A model generated the notes under the pieces. That model was given only the letters and a program-made list of their open reading frames with translations. It was not told the origin of the DNA and did no database searches. Shown one piece after another: positions 8,375 to 18,740 of a stretch of DNA of 64,000 bases (position 1 is its first letter; each line of letters opens with the position of its first letter). This DNA comes from Arcicella aurantiaca. Its GTDB lineage: Bacteria > Bacteroidota > Bacteroidia > Cytophagales > Spirosomataceae. The stretch spans positions 208,051-272,050 of the forward strand of contig NZ_QGGO01000004.1 of assembly GCF_003148625.1 (NCBI RefSeq), given 5' to 3'. The position numbers and the translations under genes are program-made.

Positions 8375-11300
8375 TCAATAATTATTAATATTCAAAGTGC
8401 TACCTGATTCTTTGTTTAGCGTTCCTAAAAGTTGTAAAATATTTAAGGTTGCACTTACCCCTGTTGGTATAGTCACAATGTGTCCAGCGTTGATGGTTAT
8501 GATGTCGGTAGTGATGGGTAATCTTTTACATGACCAAACGCTTGTATCATCCCAGCTACCTGTTTTAACAGATTGCATATCAGCACAATAAAGCAATTTC
8601 ACTTCATCAAAATAAAGACTTTCGGTTTGTGTTTGATTAAGTTTTATGACAACTTTTCCAACTTGCGAAGGATTCCCAAACAAAGTCCATTCCAATATAT
8701 AATGAACCCATTTTTTAGGGTCAGCCATTACACTTAAGATAGGGCTACCTCCGCCACTACTCGTCTCAAATGTTTGTATTTGAAGTGGATACGCCGTATT
8801 TCCATCATTATAAACCCAAAATTCAATTCCATGTGGAAAATCCGCAACACTAAGCGAAGAAGATTTTCTAAAATCTAAGGTTTCGGCACTCGTTGGATTT
8901 GTTATTTTAATGGATTTTGTATTGATAAAAGGTAAACTCGCATTAGCCATATCCAAAGCAGAAATCGAAGAAAAATTTAGCCAATTAGTATTTAAAGCAT
9001 CTCCATAAATTGTTTCATCTTGGGCAACCAAAGCAACGGGCGGAGTTGGTATATAGACCTTAAAAAATCTATCAACATATACTCCTTTCTTAAAATAATC
9101 TCCTTCAAAAAAAGCTCTTACTTTTACTGTTCCTGTATCACCTGTGAGGCTAATAACATTTCCAGAAATTGTAGCAGGGCCTGATATCAGCATATAGGAA
9201 AATGGCTCTTGTGTTGGAGAAGTAGTGGCATTAATAGAAAAAGAAGCATCTGTTGGCAACTTATTGGGAATTGAGTCAAAACTCATTGAATAATGTATTA
9301 TTGCACGGTCAACTTCAAAGCTTTGGTCAACTGGCAAAGCGGGTCTATAAGTAGCATTTCCGTGTTGAACTGCTCGAATAGTCACTTTCCCCGGCTTTCC
9401 CGTCAATTTAATTTGGTTATCAACAGTATAAGCAGGGCCAGACATTGTAAAATAATACAAGGGAGATACCCCGACAGACGATACAGCAGAAGCTGTTATA
9501 CTATGCAAGGAATTAATATCAATTTCTTGATTAGGAATAGCATTAAAAGACAATGTTTGCGGAGTTCCTCCGCAATTTATTTCAATATTTTTCACTTGGG
9601 TTTCTGATAATCCTTGGGGGTCAGTTACTTGAAGATAAACCTTATACCAATAAGTAGCATCACCAGCTTCACATCCAGAGGCAGGGAAAGTTGCTGAAAG
9701 ATTGTTACCAATCAGAGGGGCATCTTTATGTTCATGTCCGTTATGAGCAAAAGCAATTGTCCAACTCAAGGTTAAATCATTAGCATTCGCTTGTTTATCT
9801 GTCACTACGGCAGACAAATTAACACTATAGTTTTGATTAGGAGGAATTGAAGCAACCTCATCCAAACTTGTACTCATAATAGCAGGTGGAGTATTATTAG
9901 CATAAACATAAACTGAATCGAAAGCCGTCATACCTGTCCCATTATTATCAGTAACTTTCAATTTTACTTTATATGTTTGTTGTGTATTTCCAGTAGGTTT
10001 GAATAGATAGTGAGGAGCTAATCCTGTACTAAAAACAACATTATCAACCGACCATTCGTAGGTAAGTGTTGAATTGTCTGGGTCGTAAGATTTAATGGCA
10101 CTAAAAGCAATAGGTAACGATGCCATTCCATGATTAGAATCCATCTCTATTTTTGCAATTGGGGGAAAGTCAGCGGTTGAGTATGTCACTTTATGAGCTT
10201 CGTCGCAAGGAGCAGTATTGCCGCTAACATAATAAATGGCATCTTCCGAAGGATTAAATGTTACGCCAACAATTTGGTCTGGTAGCTGCATAAAGTCCTC
10301 AATAGTAGCGGGTTCATGATTTGCATCAAAAGTCATCGCTCTAATCCATTTTGCTCCAAAATCAGCAAAAAATAAAGCATTATGATATTTAGCTGGAAAA
10401 CTCGTTCCCTGATAAAAGTCTCCTACGACAATGGTACTTCCCTTAAAAACATCTAAACCATTATAATAAAACTGTCCTTCCTGAATTCCTAATTGCTTAA
10501 TTGTCGTTTGATTGAATAAAACATTAGCATGAAAAGAATGTTCTCGATACTCAAAAATAGGCTTTCTGTGATTATTAGGTATGTAGGTAGAATCATCAAA
10601 AGCTTCATTGCTTGAATCTATCCCTTCATAATGAGGCCATCCGAAATTTTGGTCGCTTGCTGTTACCGTATTGATTTCTTCTCTTTGATAGCCTCCAACA
10701 TCTCCTACAACTAAAATACCGGGGTTTCCCTCCTCAGAGTGATGTCCACCCGTATTGGGCATCAAAGTCATTCTATATGGATTTCTAAATCCTTTAGCCC
10801 ACATTCTTGACTGTGCGGCACGTGGTTTTAAGCTATCATAATGAGGATTAGAAGCATATCCTTCTCCAGTCATCGGATTGATTCTTAACACTTTCCCATT
10901 CAAACTACTATCCATTTGGCAACGATAACTTCCTACATTTTGTCCAGCAGTAATTACTCCTGCCTCGATGGCTTCATATACATTTCCATTATTACCAGTG
11001 TCATTCCCAACAACAGAACCATCACCAGTTGATATTAATAATGTTCCGTCTGTTCCAAAAACCATACATCCTCCACCATGATTGGGACCTAAAATTGGAA
11101 TACCATCTGATGGCACATCTCCTATTAAAACGAGACGACTATTGGGAATAAGAGTGGTAAAATCAGTATTAATATCTGCAGTGTATCGTGCCACCCTAAC
11201 AATCGTTCCTGATTGACTTGCATCATCTCCTCCATCAACACCTGTCAATAAGAATAATCTATTCACAGAATACATTAGATATATATGTCCATTTGTGACA

Positions 11301-11659
11301 AAATTGGGGTCTAAAACCATAGATACCAACCCCAAGTCACCCGTATTTAATACTTCATTTGAAATATCAAGCATTAAATGACGTTGCTCAACATGGTTAG
11401 TATCATAACGAATAGCCCAGACTTTACCATTAATTTCGTAGGCGTACATTCTTCCCGATTGGTCAAAATTTAAACCCACTAAACCAAAAAGTCCATTCCC
11501 ATAACTTCCTTTAATCTTCAACTCATCTTGAATTCCAGTTCCTTGTCCAAAACTCCAATAAGAGGCAAAAAAGATAAAGAAGAGTACGAAAAACTTACGA
11601 CAAGCAATAGTGGAGTAATCCCTCTTTTGGAGAGAACAAACGTATATATATAATTTCAT
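8375..11659 (-). CDS. Large secreted PQQ-type glucose/sorbosone dehydrogenase with PKD and Ig-like repeats
   Basis: About 1,094 residues from ATG 11659; a frame open to 11701 only adds residues before the signal sequence. A signal peptide (KFFVLFFIFFASYWSFGQG) is followed by a GSDH beta-propeller (about 50-500) with the family signatures GPNHGGG (catalytic-His region), GFRNPYR, DVGGYQREEIN and NFGWPHYEG. Next come a PKD domain (about 530-590), an Ig/cadherin-like domain (about 600-690), two repeats of about 80 residues each (about 700-870), and a C-terminal part resembling a sugar-binding jelly roll. It is expected outside the cytoplasm, oxidising sugars or acting on polysaccharide. I see no heme motif and no clear type IX sorting domain at the end. 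Confidence 0.85.
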   Translation of the reverse strand: MKLYIYVCSLQKRDYSTIACRKFFVLFFIFFASYWSFGQGTGIQDELKIKGSYGNGLFGLVGLNFDQSGRMYAYEINGKVWAIRYDTNHVEQRHLMLDISNEVLNTGDLGLVSMVLDPNFVTNGHIYLMYSVNRLFLLTGVDGGDDASQSGTIVRVARYTADINTDFTTLIPNSRLVLIGDVPSDGIPILGPNHGGGCMVFGTDGTLLISTGDGSVVGNDTGNNGNVYEAIEAGVITAGQNVGSYRCQMDSSLNGKVLRINPMTGEGYASNPHYDSLKPRAAQSRMWAKGFRNPYRMTLMPNTGGHHSEEGNPGILVVGDVGGYQREEINTVTASDQNFGWPHYEGIDSSNEAFDDSTYIPNNHRKPIFEYREHSFHANVLFNQTTIKQLGIQEGQFYYNGLDVFKGSTIVVGDFYQGTSFPAKYHNALFFADFGAKWIRAMTFDANHEPATIEDFMQLPDQIVGVTFNPSEDAIYYVSGNTAPCDEAHKVTYSTADFPPIAKIEMDSNHGMASLPIAFSAIKSYDPDNSTLTYEWSVDNVVFSTGLAPHYLFKPTGNTQQTYKVKLKVTDNNGTGMTAFDSVYVYANNTPPAIMSTSLDEVASIPPNQNYSVNLSAVVTDKQANANDLTLSWTIAFAHNGHEHKDAPLIGNNLSATFPASGCEAGDATYWYKVYLQVTDPQGLSETQVKNIEINCGGTPQTLSFNAIPNQEIDINSLHSITASAVSSVGVSPLYYFTMSGPAYTVDNQIKLTGKPGKVTIRAVQHGNATYRPALPVDQSFEVDRAIIHYSMSFDSIPNKLPTDASFSINATTSPTQEPFSYMLISGPATISGNVISLTGDTGTVKVRAFFEGDYFKKGVYVDRFFKVYIPTPPVALVAQDETIYGDALNTNWLNFSSISALDMANASLPFINTKSIKITNPTSAETLDFRKSSSLSVADFPHGIEFWVYNDGNTAYPLQIQTFETSSGGGSPILSVMADPKKWVHYILEWTLFGNPSQVGKVVIKLNQTQTESLYFDEVKLLYCADMQSVKTGSWDDTSVWSCKRLPITTDIITINAGHIVTIPTGVSATLNILQLLGTLNKESGSTLNINNY

Positions 11660-11844
11660 GATACTATAGTATGGGCAAAATAATTCTACAAAATAATACA
11701 TTAAACCTCAAATTCACTATCAAACACTTACTAATTTATCCTGTGTTAATCGTTTATGACCAGTTTATCATCAATTATCATAACAACTGTCGTCTTTAAC
11801 ACGTTAAAATATCGTTGGTTTAAAAAAAATCAAGTCGAATGAAC

Positions 11845-11852
11845 TAAATTTG
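11845..11852 (+). promoter_or_regulatory. Putative -7 element of secA promoter
   Basis: TAAATTTG matches TAnnTTTG, 94 bases ahead of the secA start codon. The nearest TTG (11815) is a little too far away for a standard -33 box. Confidence 0.35.
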
Positions 11853-11945
11853 TAAGTATTTTCATTTTAGAGACAGGCAACTTTAGCGTTTCGTTGCTTA
11901 TTAATCTGAATACGAGAACTAAACACAGAACATAAAAACAGTATA

Positions 11946-14900
11946 ATGATAAATTACATCACCAAAGCAGTAACTAAGCTTTTCGGAACTAAGTCTGAAC
12001 GTGACATTAAGGAATTAATGCCTTACGTTGAAAAAACAAATGCCGAATTTTCAAAACTGCGTAACCTATCTGACGAACAATTACGTCAGCAAACGGCCGA
12101 ATTAAAAGAAATTATCCAGAAAAATCTTGCTAAGATTGATGCTGATATTTCTGATTTAAAAATGGAGGTCGAAGCAAATCCTGAAATGTCAGTTGATGCT
12201 AAAGAAACTATTTTCAACCAAATTGATACGCTTGGTCTTGACCGTAATAAACAATTAGAAGTTGTTCTTTTGGACATTCTTCCTCGGGCTTTTGCCATCG
12301 TGAAAGAAACCGCAAGGCGTTTTACCGAGCATAAAAAATTAGAAGTTCCTGCAACGGTTCATGATAAATTTATTGCAGCCAAGAAGAAAAACGTTGAAAT
12401 TGTTGGCGATAATGCCATTTGGCACAACAAATGGAACGCCGCAGGAAATGAAATTGAGTGGAACATGGTTCACTACGATGTTCAGTTGATTGGTGGAGTT
12501 GTATTACATCAAGGTAAAATTTCGGAAATGGCTACGGGTGAAGGTAAAACGTTGGTTTCTACACTTCCTGCTTTCTTAAATGCTTTGGCTGGTCGTGGTG
12601 TTCACTTGGTTACAGTCAATGATTATCTTGCCAAACGTGACTCTGAATGGAATGCTCCTTTATTTGAATTTCATGGTTTGACGGTTGATTGTATCGATAA
12701 ACACGAACCAAATACAGACGAACGTCGTCAGGCATATTTAGCCGATATTACTTACGGAACAAATAACGAATTCGGTTTCGATTATCTCCGTGATAACATG
12801 GCTCGCACGCCAGAAGAGCAAGTTCAACGCAAACACCATTACGCAATGGTCGATGAGGTCGATTCAGTTTTGATTGATGACGCTCGTACTCCATTGATTA
12901 TTTCTGGCCCAATGGCTCGTGGCGACGAACAAGAATTTGATGCCTTCAATCCTTTGGTAGCTCGTATGGTTGAGCAACAAAAGAAATTGGTTCAAGATTT
13001 ATTGGTAGAAGCCAAGAAATTAATCGCTGCTGGTAATAAAAAAGAAGGTGGTTTGGCTCTTTTCCGTGCTTACAGAGGTTTACCAAAAGCTCGTCCTGTA
13101 ATTAAATATCTTTCTGAAACAGGTATTAAGCAAATCATGCAGGAAACGGAAAATATCTATTTGGCAGAAAATCAGAAATTGATGCCAGAAGCAGATGCTC
13201 CGTTGATGTTTACGATTGAAGAGAAAAACAATCAGGTGGAAATGACGGAAAAAGGTTTGACTTTCATGACTCGCATGGTAGAAAACCCTGATTTCTTTGT
13301 GATTCCTGACCTTTCGGTTGATTTAACAACTATTGAGAAAAAAGCAGAGATTACTGAACAAGAAAGATTACTTGAAAAAGAAGCTCTTATTCGTGATTAT
13401 TCAGCAAAAACACAACGTATTCACACCGTAAGCCAATTATTGAAAGCTTATACTTTATTCGAGAAAAACGTTGAATACATCGTTGATGAAACAGACGGAA
13501 AAGTAAAAATCGTAGATGAATCAACGGGTCGTATTATGGAAGGTCGCCGTTATTCAGACGGATTGCACCAAGCCATTGAAGCAAAAGAAAGCGTAAACAT
13601 CGAAGATGCTACGCAAACGTATGCCACGATTACGCTTCAAAACTATTTCAGAATGTATCACAAACTTTGTGGTATGACGGGTACAGCTGAAACAGAAGCA
13701 GGTGAATTCTGGACGATTTACAAATTGGACGTAGTAACGATTCCAACTAACCGTCAAATTTCAAGATTTGACCACGAAGACAAAGTTTACAAAACTGTTC
13801 GTGAAAAATATAGTGCCGTTGCTGACGAAATTCAAGAATTAGTTGATGGTGGTCGCCCTGTTTTAGTGGGTACAACTTCGGTTGATAACTCTGAATTGTT
13901 GAGCCGTATGCTTTCAATCCGTAAAATTCAACACAATGTATTGAACGCCAAGCAACACGCTCGTGAAGCAGACATCGTTGCGGAGGCTGGTCATTCTGGA
14001 AAAGTAACCATCGCAACCAACATGGCTGGTCGTGGTACGGATATTAAATTATCTGCTGATGCAAAAAAATCAGGAGGTTTAGCCATTGTAGGTACAGAAA
14101 GACACGAATCTCGCCGTGTTGACAGACAGTTACGTGGTCGTGCGGGTCGTCAAGGAGACGTTGGTTCTTCACAATTCTTCCTTTCATTAGAAGATGATTT
14201 GATGCGTAAATTCGGTTCAGACCGTATCGCTAAAGTGATGGACAGAATGGGTATGGAAGAAGGCGAAGTGATTCAGCACTCAATGATTACGTCGTCGGTA
14301 GAAAGAGCTCAGAAAAAAGTAGAAGAAAATAACTTTGGTATTCGTAAGCGTTTATTAGAATATGATGACGTAATGAACTACCAAAGAAATGCCATCTACA
14401 AACGTCGTCAGAATGCCCTTTTCGGAGAACGTTTAGCTTTAGATATTGCCAATAATACGTATGATGTTTGTTCTGAAATTATTCAAAACAATCCAAATTT
14501 TGACGAATTAGAATTGCGTTGTATTGAGATTTTAGGAATTGTTCCGCCATTCTCACGTGATGAAATTGGTAAATTCAATACTCAACAACGTACCACTCGT
14601 TTATACGAAGCAGCCGAACAACATTATCATGCTAAAAATAAAGGCTTGATGGAAAAAGTTGTAAACTTTGCCAAAGAAGCCCTTTCTCACGGATATACAG
14701 GTATGCAAGTACCAATTGTGAGTGGAAACATGATGTCACAAATGTTTGCTGATGCTCAGGAAACGATTGATACGAACGGTCGTAAATTGATTCAAGAAAT
14801 GGAGAAATCTATTGCATTGAGTTTAATTGACCAAGAGTGGAAAGAGCATTTAAGAGACATGGACGATTTGAAACAATCTGTTCAGAATGCTTCTTACGAA

Positions 14901-15323
14901 CAAAAAGACCCATTGTTAATTTACAAATTTGAAGCGGTTAAATTATTTGAACGTTTCTTGAGCAGAATTAACATTGATACCGTTAGTTTCTTGATGAAAG
15001 CGGATATGCCAGAAATCCAAGAAGCAGAAGCTCCAAAAGCACAGCCAAAGCAAGCTCCTCAACCCAAATTACAAACGCAAAAAGATGATGCACTTTCAGC
15101 ATTAATTGGCGGTTTGGCAGGTGGCAGAGGTGACGAGCAAGACTATCACGACCCAAGTGCTGGTCAGACTGCCGAGAAAATTGTACCACGTCAAGCCATT
15201 AAAATTGCAGACCGTAACCAAAGAGTAACGGTACAGTACAGAGACGGTTCAATTAAAGAAAATGTCAAGTACAAAACCGTTGAACAGGATGTTGAAAAAG
15301 GCACAGCAGTGATAATAGCTTAA
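11946..15323 (+). CDS. secA: Preprotein translocase ATPase SecA
   Basis: Motor ATPase that drives preproteins through SecYEG. Walker A lies in MATGEGKTLV (GEGKT 198-202), followed by the DEVDSVLIDDARTPLIISG region, the preprotein-crosslinking domain, the second NBD with TNMAGRGTDIKL and GRAGRQGDVGSSQF, and the helical scaffold/wing. At 1,125 residues it is about 220 longer than E. coli SecA. Walker A sits some 95 residues later than there, from an N-terminal insertion, and there is more length in NBD1/PPXD. This large form is usual in Bacteroidota. The C-terminus ends without the Cys-rich SecB-binding zinc motif. A terminator follows at 15351. Confidence 0.97.
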   Translation: MINYITKAVTKLFGTKSERDIKELMPYVEKTNAEFSKLRNLSDEQLRQQTAELKEIIQKNLAKIDADISDLKMEVEANPEMSVDAKETIFNQIDTLGLDRNKQLEVVLLDILPRAFAIVKETARRFTEHKKLEVPATVHDKFIAAKKKNVEIVGDNAIWHNKWNAAGNEIEWNMVHYDVQLIGGVVLHQGKISEMATGEGKTLVSTLPAFLNALAGRGVHLVTVNDYLAKRDSEWNAPLFEFHGLTVDCIDKHEPNTDERRQAYLADITYGTNNEFGFDYLRDNMARTPEEQVQRKHHYAMVDEVDSVLIDDARTPLIISGPMARGDEQEFDAFNPLVARMVEQQKKLVQDLLVEAKKLIAAGNKKEGGLALFRAYRGLPKARPVIKYLSETGIKQIMQETENIYLAENQKLMPEADAPLMFTIEEKNNQVEMTEKGLTFMTRMVENPDFFVIPDLSVDLTTIEKKAEITEQERLLEKEALIRDYSAKTQRIHTVSQLLKAYTLFEKNVEYIVDETDGKVKIVDESTGRIMEGRRYSDGLHQAIEAKESVNIEDATQTYATITLQNYFRMYHKLCGMTGTAETEAGEFWTIYKLDVVTIPTNRQISRFDHEDKVYKTVREKYSAVADEIQELVDGGRPVLVGTTSVDNSELLSRMLSIRKIQHNVLNAKQHAREADIVAEAGHSGKVTIATNMAGRGTDIKLSADAKKSGGLAIVGTERHESRRVDRQLRGRAGRQGDVGSSQFFLSLEDDLMRKFGSDRIAKVMDRMGMEEGEVIQHSMITSSVERAQKKVEENNFGIRKRLLEYDDVMNYQRNAIYKRRQNALFGERLALDIANNTYDVCSEIIQNNPNFDELELRCIEILGIVPPFSRDEIGKFNTQQRTTRLYEAAEQHYHAKNKGLMEKVVNFAKEALSHGYTGMQVPIVSGNMMSQMFADAQETIDTNGRKLIQEMEKSIALSLIDQEWKEHLRDMDDLKQSVQNASYEQKDPLLIYKFEAVKLFERFLSRINIDTVSFLMKADMPEIQEAEAPKAQPKQAPQPKLQTQKDDALSALIGGLAGGRGDEQDYHDPSAGQTAEKIVPRQAIKIADRNQRVTVQYRDGSIKENVKYKTVEQDVEKGTAVIIA

Positions 15324-15350
15324 TAACTTAAATATTATTACATTTCTATT

Positions 15351-15385
15351 AAAGTCGTCCTAAATCCAATTTTAGGACGACTTTT
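15351..15385 (+). terminator. Terminator after secA
   Basis: AAAGTCGTCCTAAA pairs with TTTAGGACGACTTT over a short loop and is followed by TCTGTG. It lies 27 bases past the secA stop codon. Confidence 0.75.
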
Positions 15386-15488
15386 CTGTGTAAGAGAATC
15401 AAAAATGAGTAGAATTATAAAACGGTAATCTCTTTAATTACAAAAATCTGTATCTTTACACTATTAGTTAACAAACTCCAAATAGTTT

Positions 15489-15878
15489 ATGGCAAAAATT
15501 TTACAATTAAGTACATTTGAATCTGATGCAGGCGACCTAACCGTTTTTGAAAAAATATTACCCGGAGATATTAAAAGAGTATTTTACATTAGAGGGAAAG
15601 AGGGACATGAAAGAGGTGGACACCGCCATGTGAATACTTGGCAAGCATTAATTTGTATATCAGGAAATTGCAGAGTTTGGGTAGATAATAATGAAACACA
15701 AGAATATTTTCAATTAGATTCTCCTAACAAATGTCTTTTATTAGCACCTGAGGATTGGCACGTTATGGATGAATTTACAGATACATCTATTCTTTTAGTC
15801 TTAGCAAATACACAGTACTCTCAAGCTGACTATATATTTGAGCCATATACACAGGCAGCTCCAATTGTTAATACTTGA
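15489..15878 (+). CDS. Sugar 3,4-ketoisomerase, FdtA/WxcM-like cupin
   Basis: A 129-residue cupin that should convert dTDP-4-keto-6-deoxyglucose to the 3-keto sugar. The active-site histidine pair is seen in RGGHRHVNTWQ, the equivalent of HAHK in FdtA. It is followed by LICISGNCRVWVDN and the late strands PEDWHVMDEF. It is first in a four-gene run and lies 11 bases ahead of a DegT aminotransferase, the normal FdtA-FdtB pairing. The final sugar is probably a dTDP-3-amino-3,6-dideoxyhexose; Fuc3N versus Qui3N cannot be decided from the sequence. Confidence 0.88.
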   Translation: MAKILQLSTFESDAGDLTVFEKILPGDIKRVFYIRGKEGHERGGHRHVNTWQALICISGNCRVWVDNNETQEYFQLDSPNKCLLLAPEDWHVMDEFTDTSILLVLANTQYSQADYIFEPYTQAAPIVNT

Positions 15879-15889
15879 TTTTGAATTAA

Positions 15890-16978
15890 ATGCAAATACC
15901 TTTTCTCAATCTTAAATCTACAAATCAGATTTATGAAGCCCAAATCACAGAAGAAATTTCCAAAGCAGTTTGTTCTGGGTGGTATATTTTAGGAGAAAGA
16001 TTAAAACAATTTGAAACCAGTTTTGCCAACTATTGTGGCGTAAAATATTGTATTGGAGTAGCCAACGGCTTAGATGCCCTAACAATCATGCTTAAAGCCT
16101 CTGAATTTCCTAAGGATTCAGAAGTTATTGTTCCTGCTAATTCTTATATTGCTACTATTTTAGCGGTATCAAACGCCAACCTTGTACCCGTACCAGTTGA
16201 GCCAATCTTAGACGATTACTTAATTAATCCTCATGCAATTGAACAGGCAATTACAGCCAAAACAAAAGCCATTTTAGTAACACACCTGTATGGAAGATGT
16301 TGTAAAATGGATGAAATTAACGCTATTGCAACAAAATATGGTTTAAAAGTTTTTGAAGATGCTGCTCAAGCACATGGTGCTATTTACAATAATAAAAAAG
16401 CAGGAAACTTATCTGATGGAGCAGGCTTTAGTTTTTACCCTTCCAAAAATTTAGGAGCAATGGGCGATGCTGGGGCAATCACAACAAATGATGACGCTTT
16501 TGCAGAACGCATTTTTGCACTGAGAAATTACGGTTCTTCTCAAAAATATATATTTGATTATCAAGGATATAATAGTAGATTAAGTGAAATACAAGCCGCC
16601 ATTTTAAACATAAAATTACCGTATCTCGATACAGAAAATAATTATCGTAAAAAAATTGCGAACAGATATTTAACCGAAATAAATAACCCTAAAATTACCC
16701 TTCCTATTGCAGACTCTATCAACAATGATGCTTGGCATTTGTTTGTTATTAGAGTTGAAAATAGAGATTCATTCCGACAATTGCTCAGTGAAAATGGTAT
16801 TGGAACGGATGTGCATTATCCACTTGCTCCACATCAACAATTGGCATACAAGTCATGGAATCATTTAACGCTTCCAATTACTGAAAAAATACATCAGCAA
16901 GTGGTAAGTTTACCCCTCAATACATCTCTTACAGACGAAGAAATATCCTACATCATTCATTACATTAATACGTATTAA
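15890..16978 (+). CDS. DegT/DnrJ/EryC1/StrS-family sugar aminotransferase, FdtB-like
   Basis: A 362-residue PLP enzyme that aminates a nucleotide-linked keto sugar. The PLP lysine is Lys186 in [17 protein letters not shown]. Earlier landmarks are NGLDAL (phosphate-binding region), VPANSYIAT and the [10 protein letters not shown] motif whose Asp contacts the PLP nitrogen. The C-terminal [15 protein letters not shown] matches the family. Together with the ketoisomerase just upstream it forms the two-step module that makes 3-amino sugars. The upstream enzymes RmlA and RmlB are not in this window and must be encoded elsewhere. Confidence 0.93.
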   Translation: MQIPFLNLKSTNQIYEAQITEEISKAVCSGWYILGERLKQFETSFANYCGVKYCIGVANGLDALTIMLKASEFPKDSEVIVPANSYIATILAVSNANLVPVPVEPILDDYLINPHAIEQAITAKTKAILVTHLYGRCCKMDEINAIATKYGLKVFEDAAQAHGAIYNNKKAGNLSDGAGFSFYPSKNLGAMGDAGAITTNDDAFAERIFALRNYGSSQKYIFDYQGYNSRLSEIQAAILNIKLPYLDTENNYRKKIANRYLTEINNPKITLPIADSINNDAWHLFVIRVENRDSFRQLLSENGIGTDVHYPLAPHQQLAYKSWNHLTLPITEKIHQQVVSLPLNTSLTDEEISYIIHYINTY

Positions 16979-17011
16979 TCATAATTTACCACTTTTTCCA
17001 AACACTTTAGA

Positions 17012-17914
17012 ATGTTATTATCTGTCGTTATTCCTGTCTATCACGGAGCAGTCACTATAACTAAACTTGTAGAAACAGTACAAGAGCAGTTAAAAGCGTA
17101 TGCCTTTGAAATCATTTTAATAAATGATGGCAGTAAAGACAATTCGGAACAGGTATGTATCAATCTTTCTGAACAATATAAAAATATTTCATTTCTTTCT
17201 CTACGAAAAAACTTTGGAGAATTTAATGCCGTAATGTGTGGTCTTTATTATGCCAAAGGGGAATATACAGTCATTATTGATGATGATTTTCAGAATCCTC
17301 CATCTGAAATTATCAAACTGTTGAATACTGCCCAAAATGGAAATTTCGATGTAGTTTACAGTCAATATGATGAAAAAAAACATCATGCTATAAGAAATTT
17401 TGGTAGTTGGTTAGTCAATCAAGTCACAACAACTTTATTCAAAAAACCTCAAGACTTATACTTATCCAGCTTTAAAATTATCAAAAGAGAGGTTGTAGAA
17501 GAAATTTGTAAATACAAAGGGCCTTATCCTTATCTCGACGGTTTAATTTTTAACATTACCGATAATGTAGGAAAAGTTACGGTTATACATAATGACCGCC
17601 ACCACGGTGAATCTAATTATACAGCCAAAAAATTAGCCAGTCTATTTCTAAATATCATATTTGGCTATTCACTTTTACCTGTTAGGTTATCATTGTTTTT
17701 AGGAATGTTATCTACCTTTACAGCACTTATTTTATCAGTCTTGCAGCTTTTCTCTGTAATTGATTATCCCATTAGATTAGTGGTTTTATTTTTTGGTGGC
17801 ATACAATTAATCTCAATAGGAATCGTCGGAGAATATATTGGCAAAACCTTTTTGACACAAGGAAATACGCCTCAATATACACTCAAAATCAAACGTATAA
17901 ACAATGCTGAATAG
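17012..17914 (+). CDS. Glycosyltransferase family 2, GtrB/ArnC-like, with C-terminal membrane helices
   Basis: A 300-residue enzyme with a GT-A domain at the N-terminus (LLSVVIPVYHGA, FEIILINDGSKDNS). The metal site is in YTVIIDDDFQNPP. Two membrane helices lie at about 225-250 and 258-280, the layout of polyprenyl-phosphate glycosyltransferases (GtrB, ArnC, DPM1). Such enzymes load a sugar onto a lipid carrier at the inner membrane. Given its neighbours, the natural donor is the amino sugar made by the two preceding genes, but this is inference. The end overlaps the next gene by 11 bases, indicating translational coupling. Confidence 0.9.
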   Translation: MLLSVVIPVYHGAVTITKLVETVQEQLKAYAFEIILINDGSKDNSEQVCINLSEQYKNISFLSLRKNFGEFNAVMCGLYYAKGEYTVIIDDDFQNPPSEIIKLLNTAQNGNFDVVYSQYDEKKHHAIRNFGSWLVNQVTTTLFKKPQDLYLSSFKIIKREVVEEICKYKGPYPYLDGLIFNITDNVGKVTVIHNDRHHGESNYTAKKLASLFLNIIFGYSLLPVRLSLFLGMLSTFTALILSVLQLFSVIDYPIRLVVLFFGGIQLISIGIVGEYIGKTFLTQGNTPQYTLKIKRINNAE

Positions 17915-18668
17915 TAGTGAAGAAGAATTTAGAATGATGTTTGAAGCCGAAGAAAAACTTTGGTGGTATAGAATTCTTCACGAAAAAATATCGGCTGAAA
18001 TTCAATCCAAATTCGGGCAAAATAAAGACATTACTATTTTGGATATTGGCTGTGGAACAGGCGGTTTATTAACTTTTTTACGGACAAATCAATACGCTAA
18101 TATCCAAGGAATTGATTATTCTGACTATTCGATTCATTTTTCAAAATCTCGTAATTTGAATGTACAAAAAATGAGTATTGATGATTTGAATACTCATTTT
18201 CAAAATCAACAATTTGACGTTATTATTTGCAATGATGTATTTTATTGCTTAGATAAAACACAGATTACCAACGCCTTACAGAATATTGCAAACCTTATAA
18301 AACCAAACGGCATTTTTCTGTCTAATAATAATGCGTTTCCTATCTTCTATGGAACACACGACATTGCCGTTGGAGGAAAATGGCGTTTTACCTTAACTGA
18401 TTTTCAAGATTTTCTGTCAAAATCTCCTCTAAAAATTCATTATCATTCTTACTGGACGTGGCTACTTTCACCATTGGTTTTAGCGATTAGGCTTTCTCAA
18501 CAACTACAATTGAAATTAGGATTGATAGATACTCAAAAATTGGTTTCAGATGTAAGTGTACCACCACATTGGTTAAATGAGTTCTTCTATAAAATCGTAA
18601 AAACGGAGGAGAAAATTCTGAAAAGAGGTTTTTTCGGAAGTTCTCTTTTTTTGACCGCAACAAAATAA
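17904..18668 (+). CDS. Class I SAM-dependent methyltransferase
   Basis: A 254-residue methyltransferase. Motif I is ILDIGCGTGGLL, followed by QGIDYSDYSI (motif II) and FDVIICNDVFYCLDK (motif IV). The start codon overlaps the preceding glycosyltransferase, so the two are coupled. Position in the operon suggests methylation of the amino sugar or of a glycan, but the C-terminal part (WTWLLSPLVLAIRLSQ) includes a hydrophobic stretch that could instead sit at the membrane near a lipid-linked substrate. It is the last gene of the run. Confidence 0.88.
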   Translation: MLNSSEEEFRMMFEAEEKLWWYRILHEKISAEIQSKFGQNKDITILDIGCGTGGLLTFLRTNQYANIQGIDYSDYSIHFSKSRNLNVQKMSIDDLNTHFQNQQFDVIICNDVFYCLDKTQITNALQNIANLIKPNGIFLSNNNAFPIFYGTHDIAVGGKWRFTLTDFQDFLSKSPLKIHYHSYWTWLLSPLVLAIRLSQQLQLKLGLIDTQKLVSDVSVPPHWLNEFFYKIVKTEEKILKRGFFGSSLFLTATK

Positions 18669-18740
18669 ATAGCCTCATAATTTAGAGTAGATTATTGATT
18701 ATTAATCATTTAATGTTTTATATAATTGATTAATAATCTC

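Noticed and set aside
18726..18740. TTG start extending the pectin esterase by five residues
   Set aside because: The ATG at 18741 begins a normal signal peptide.
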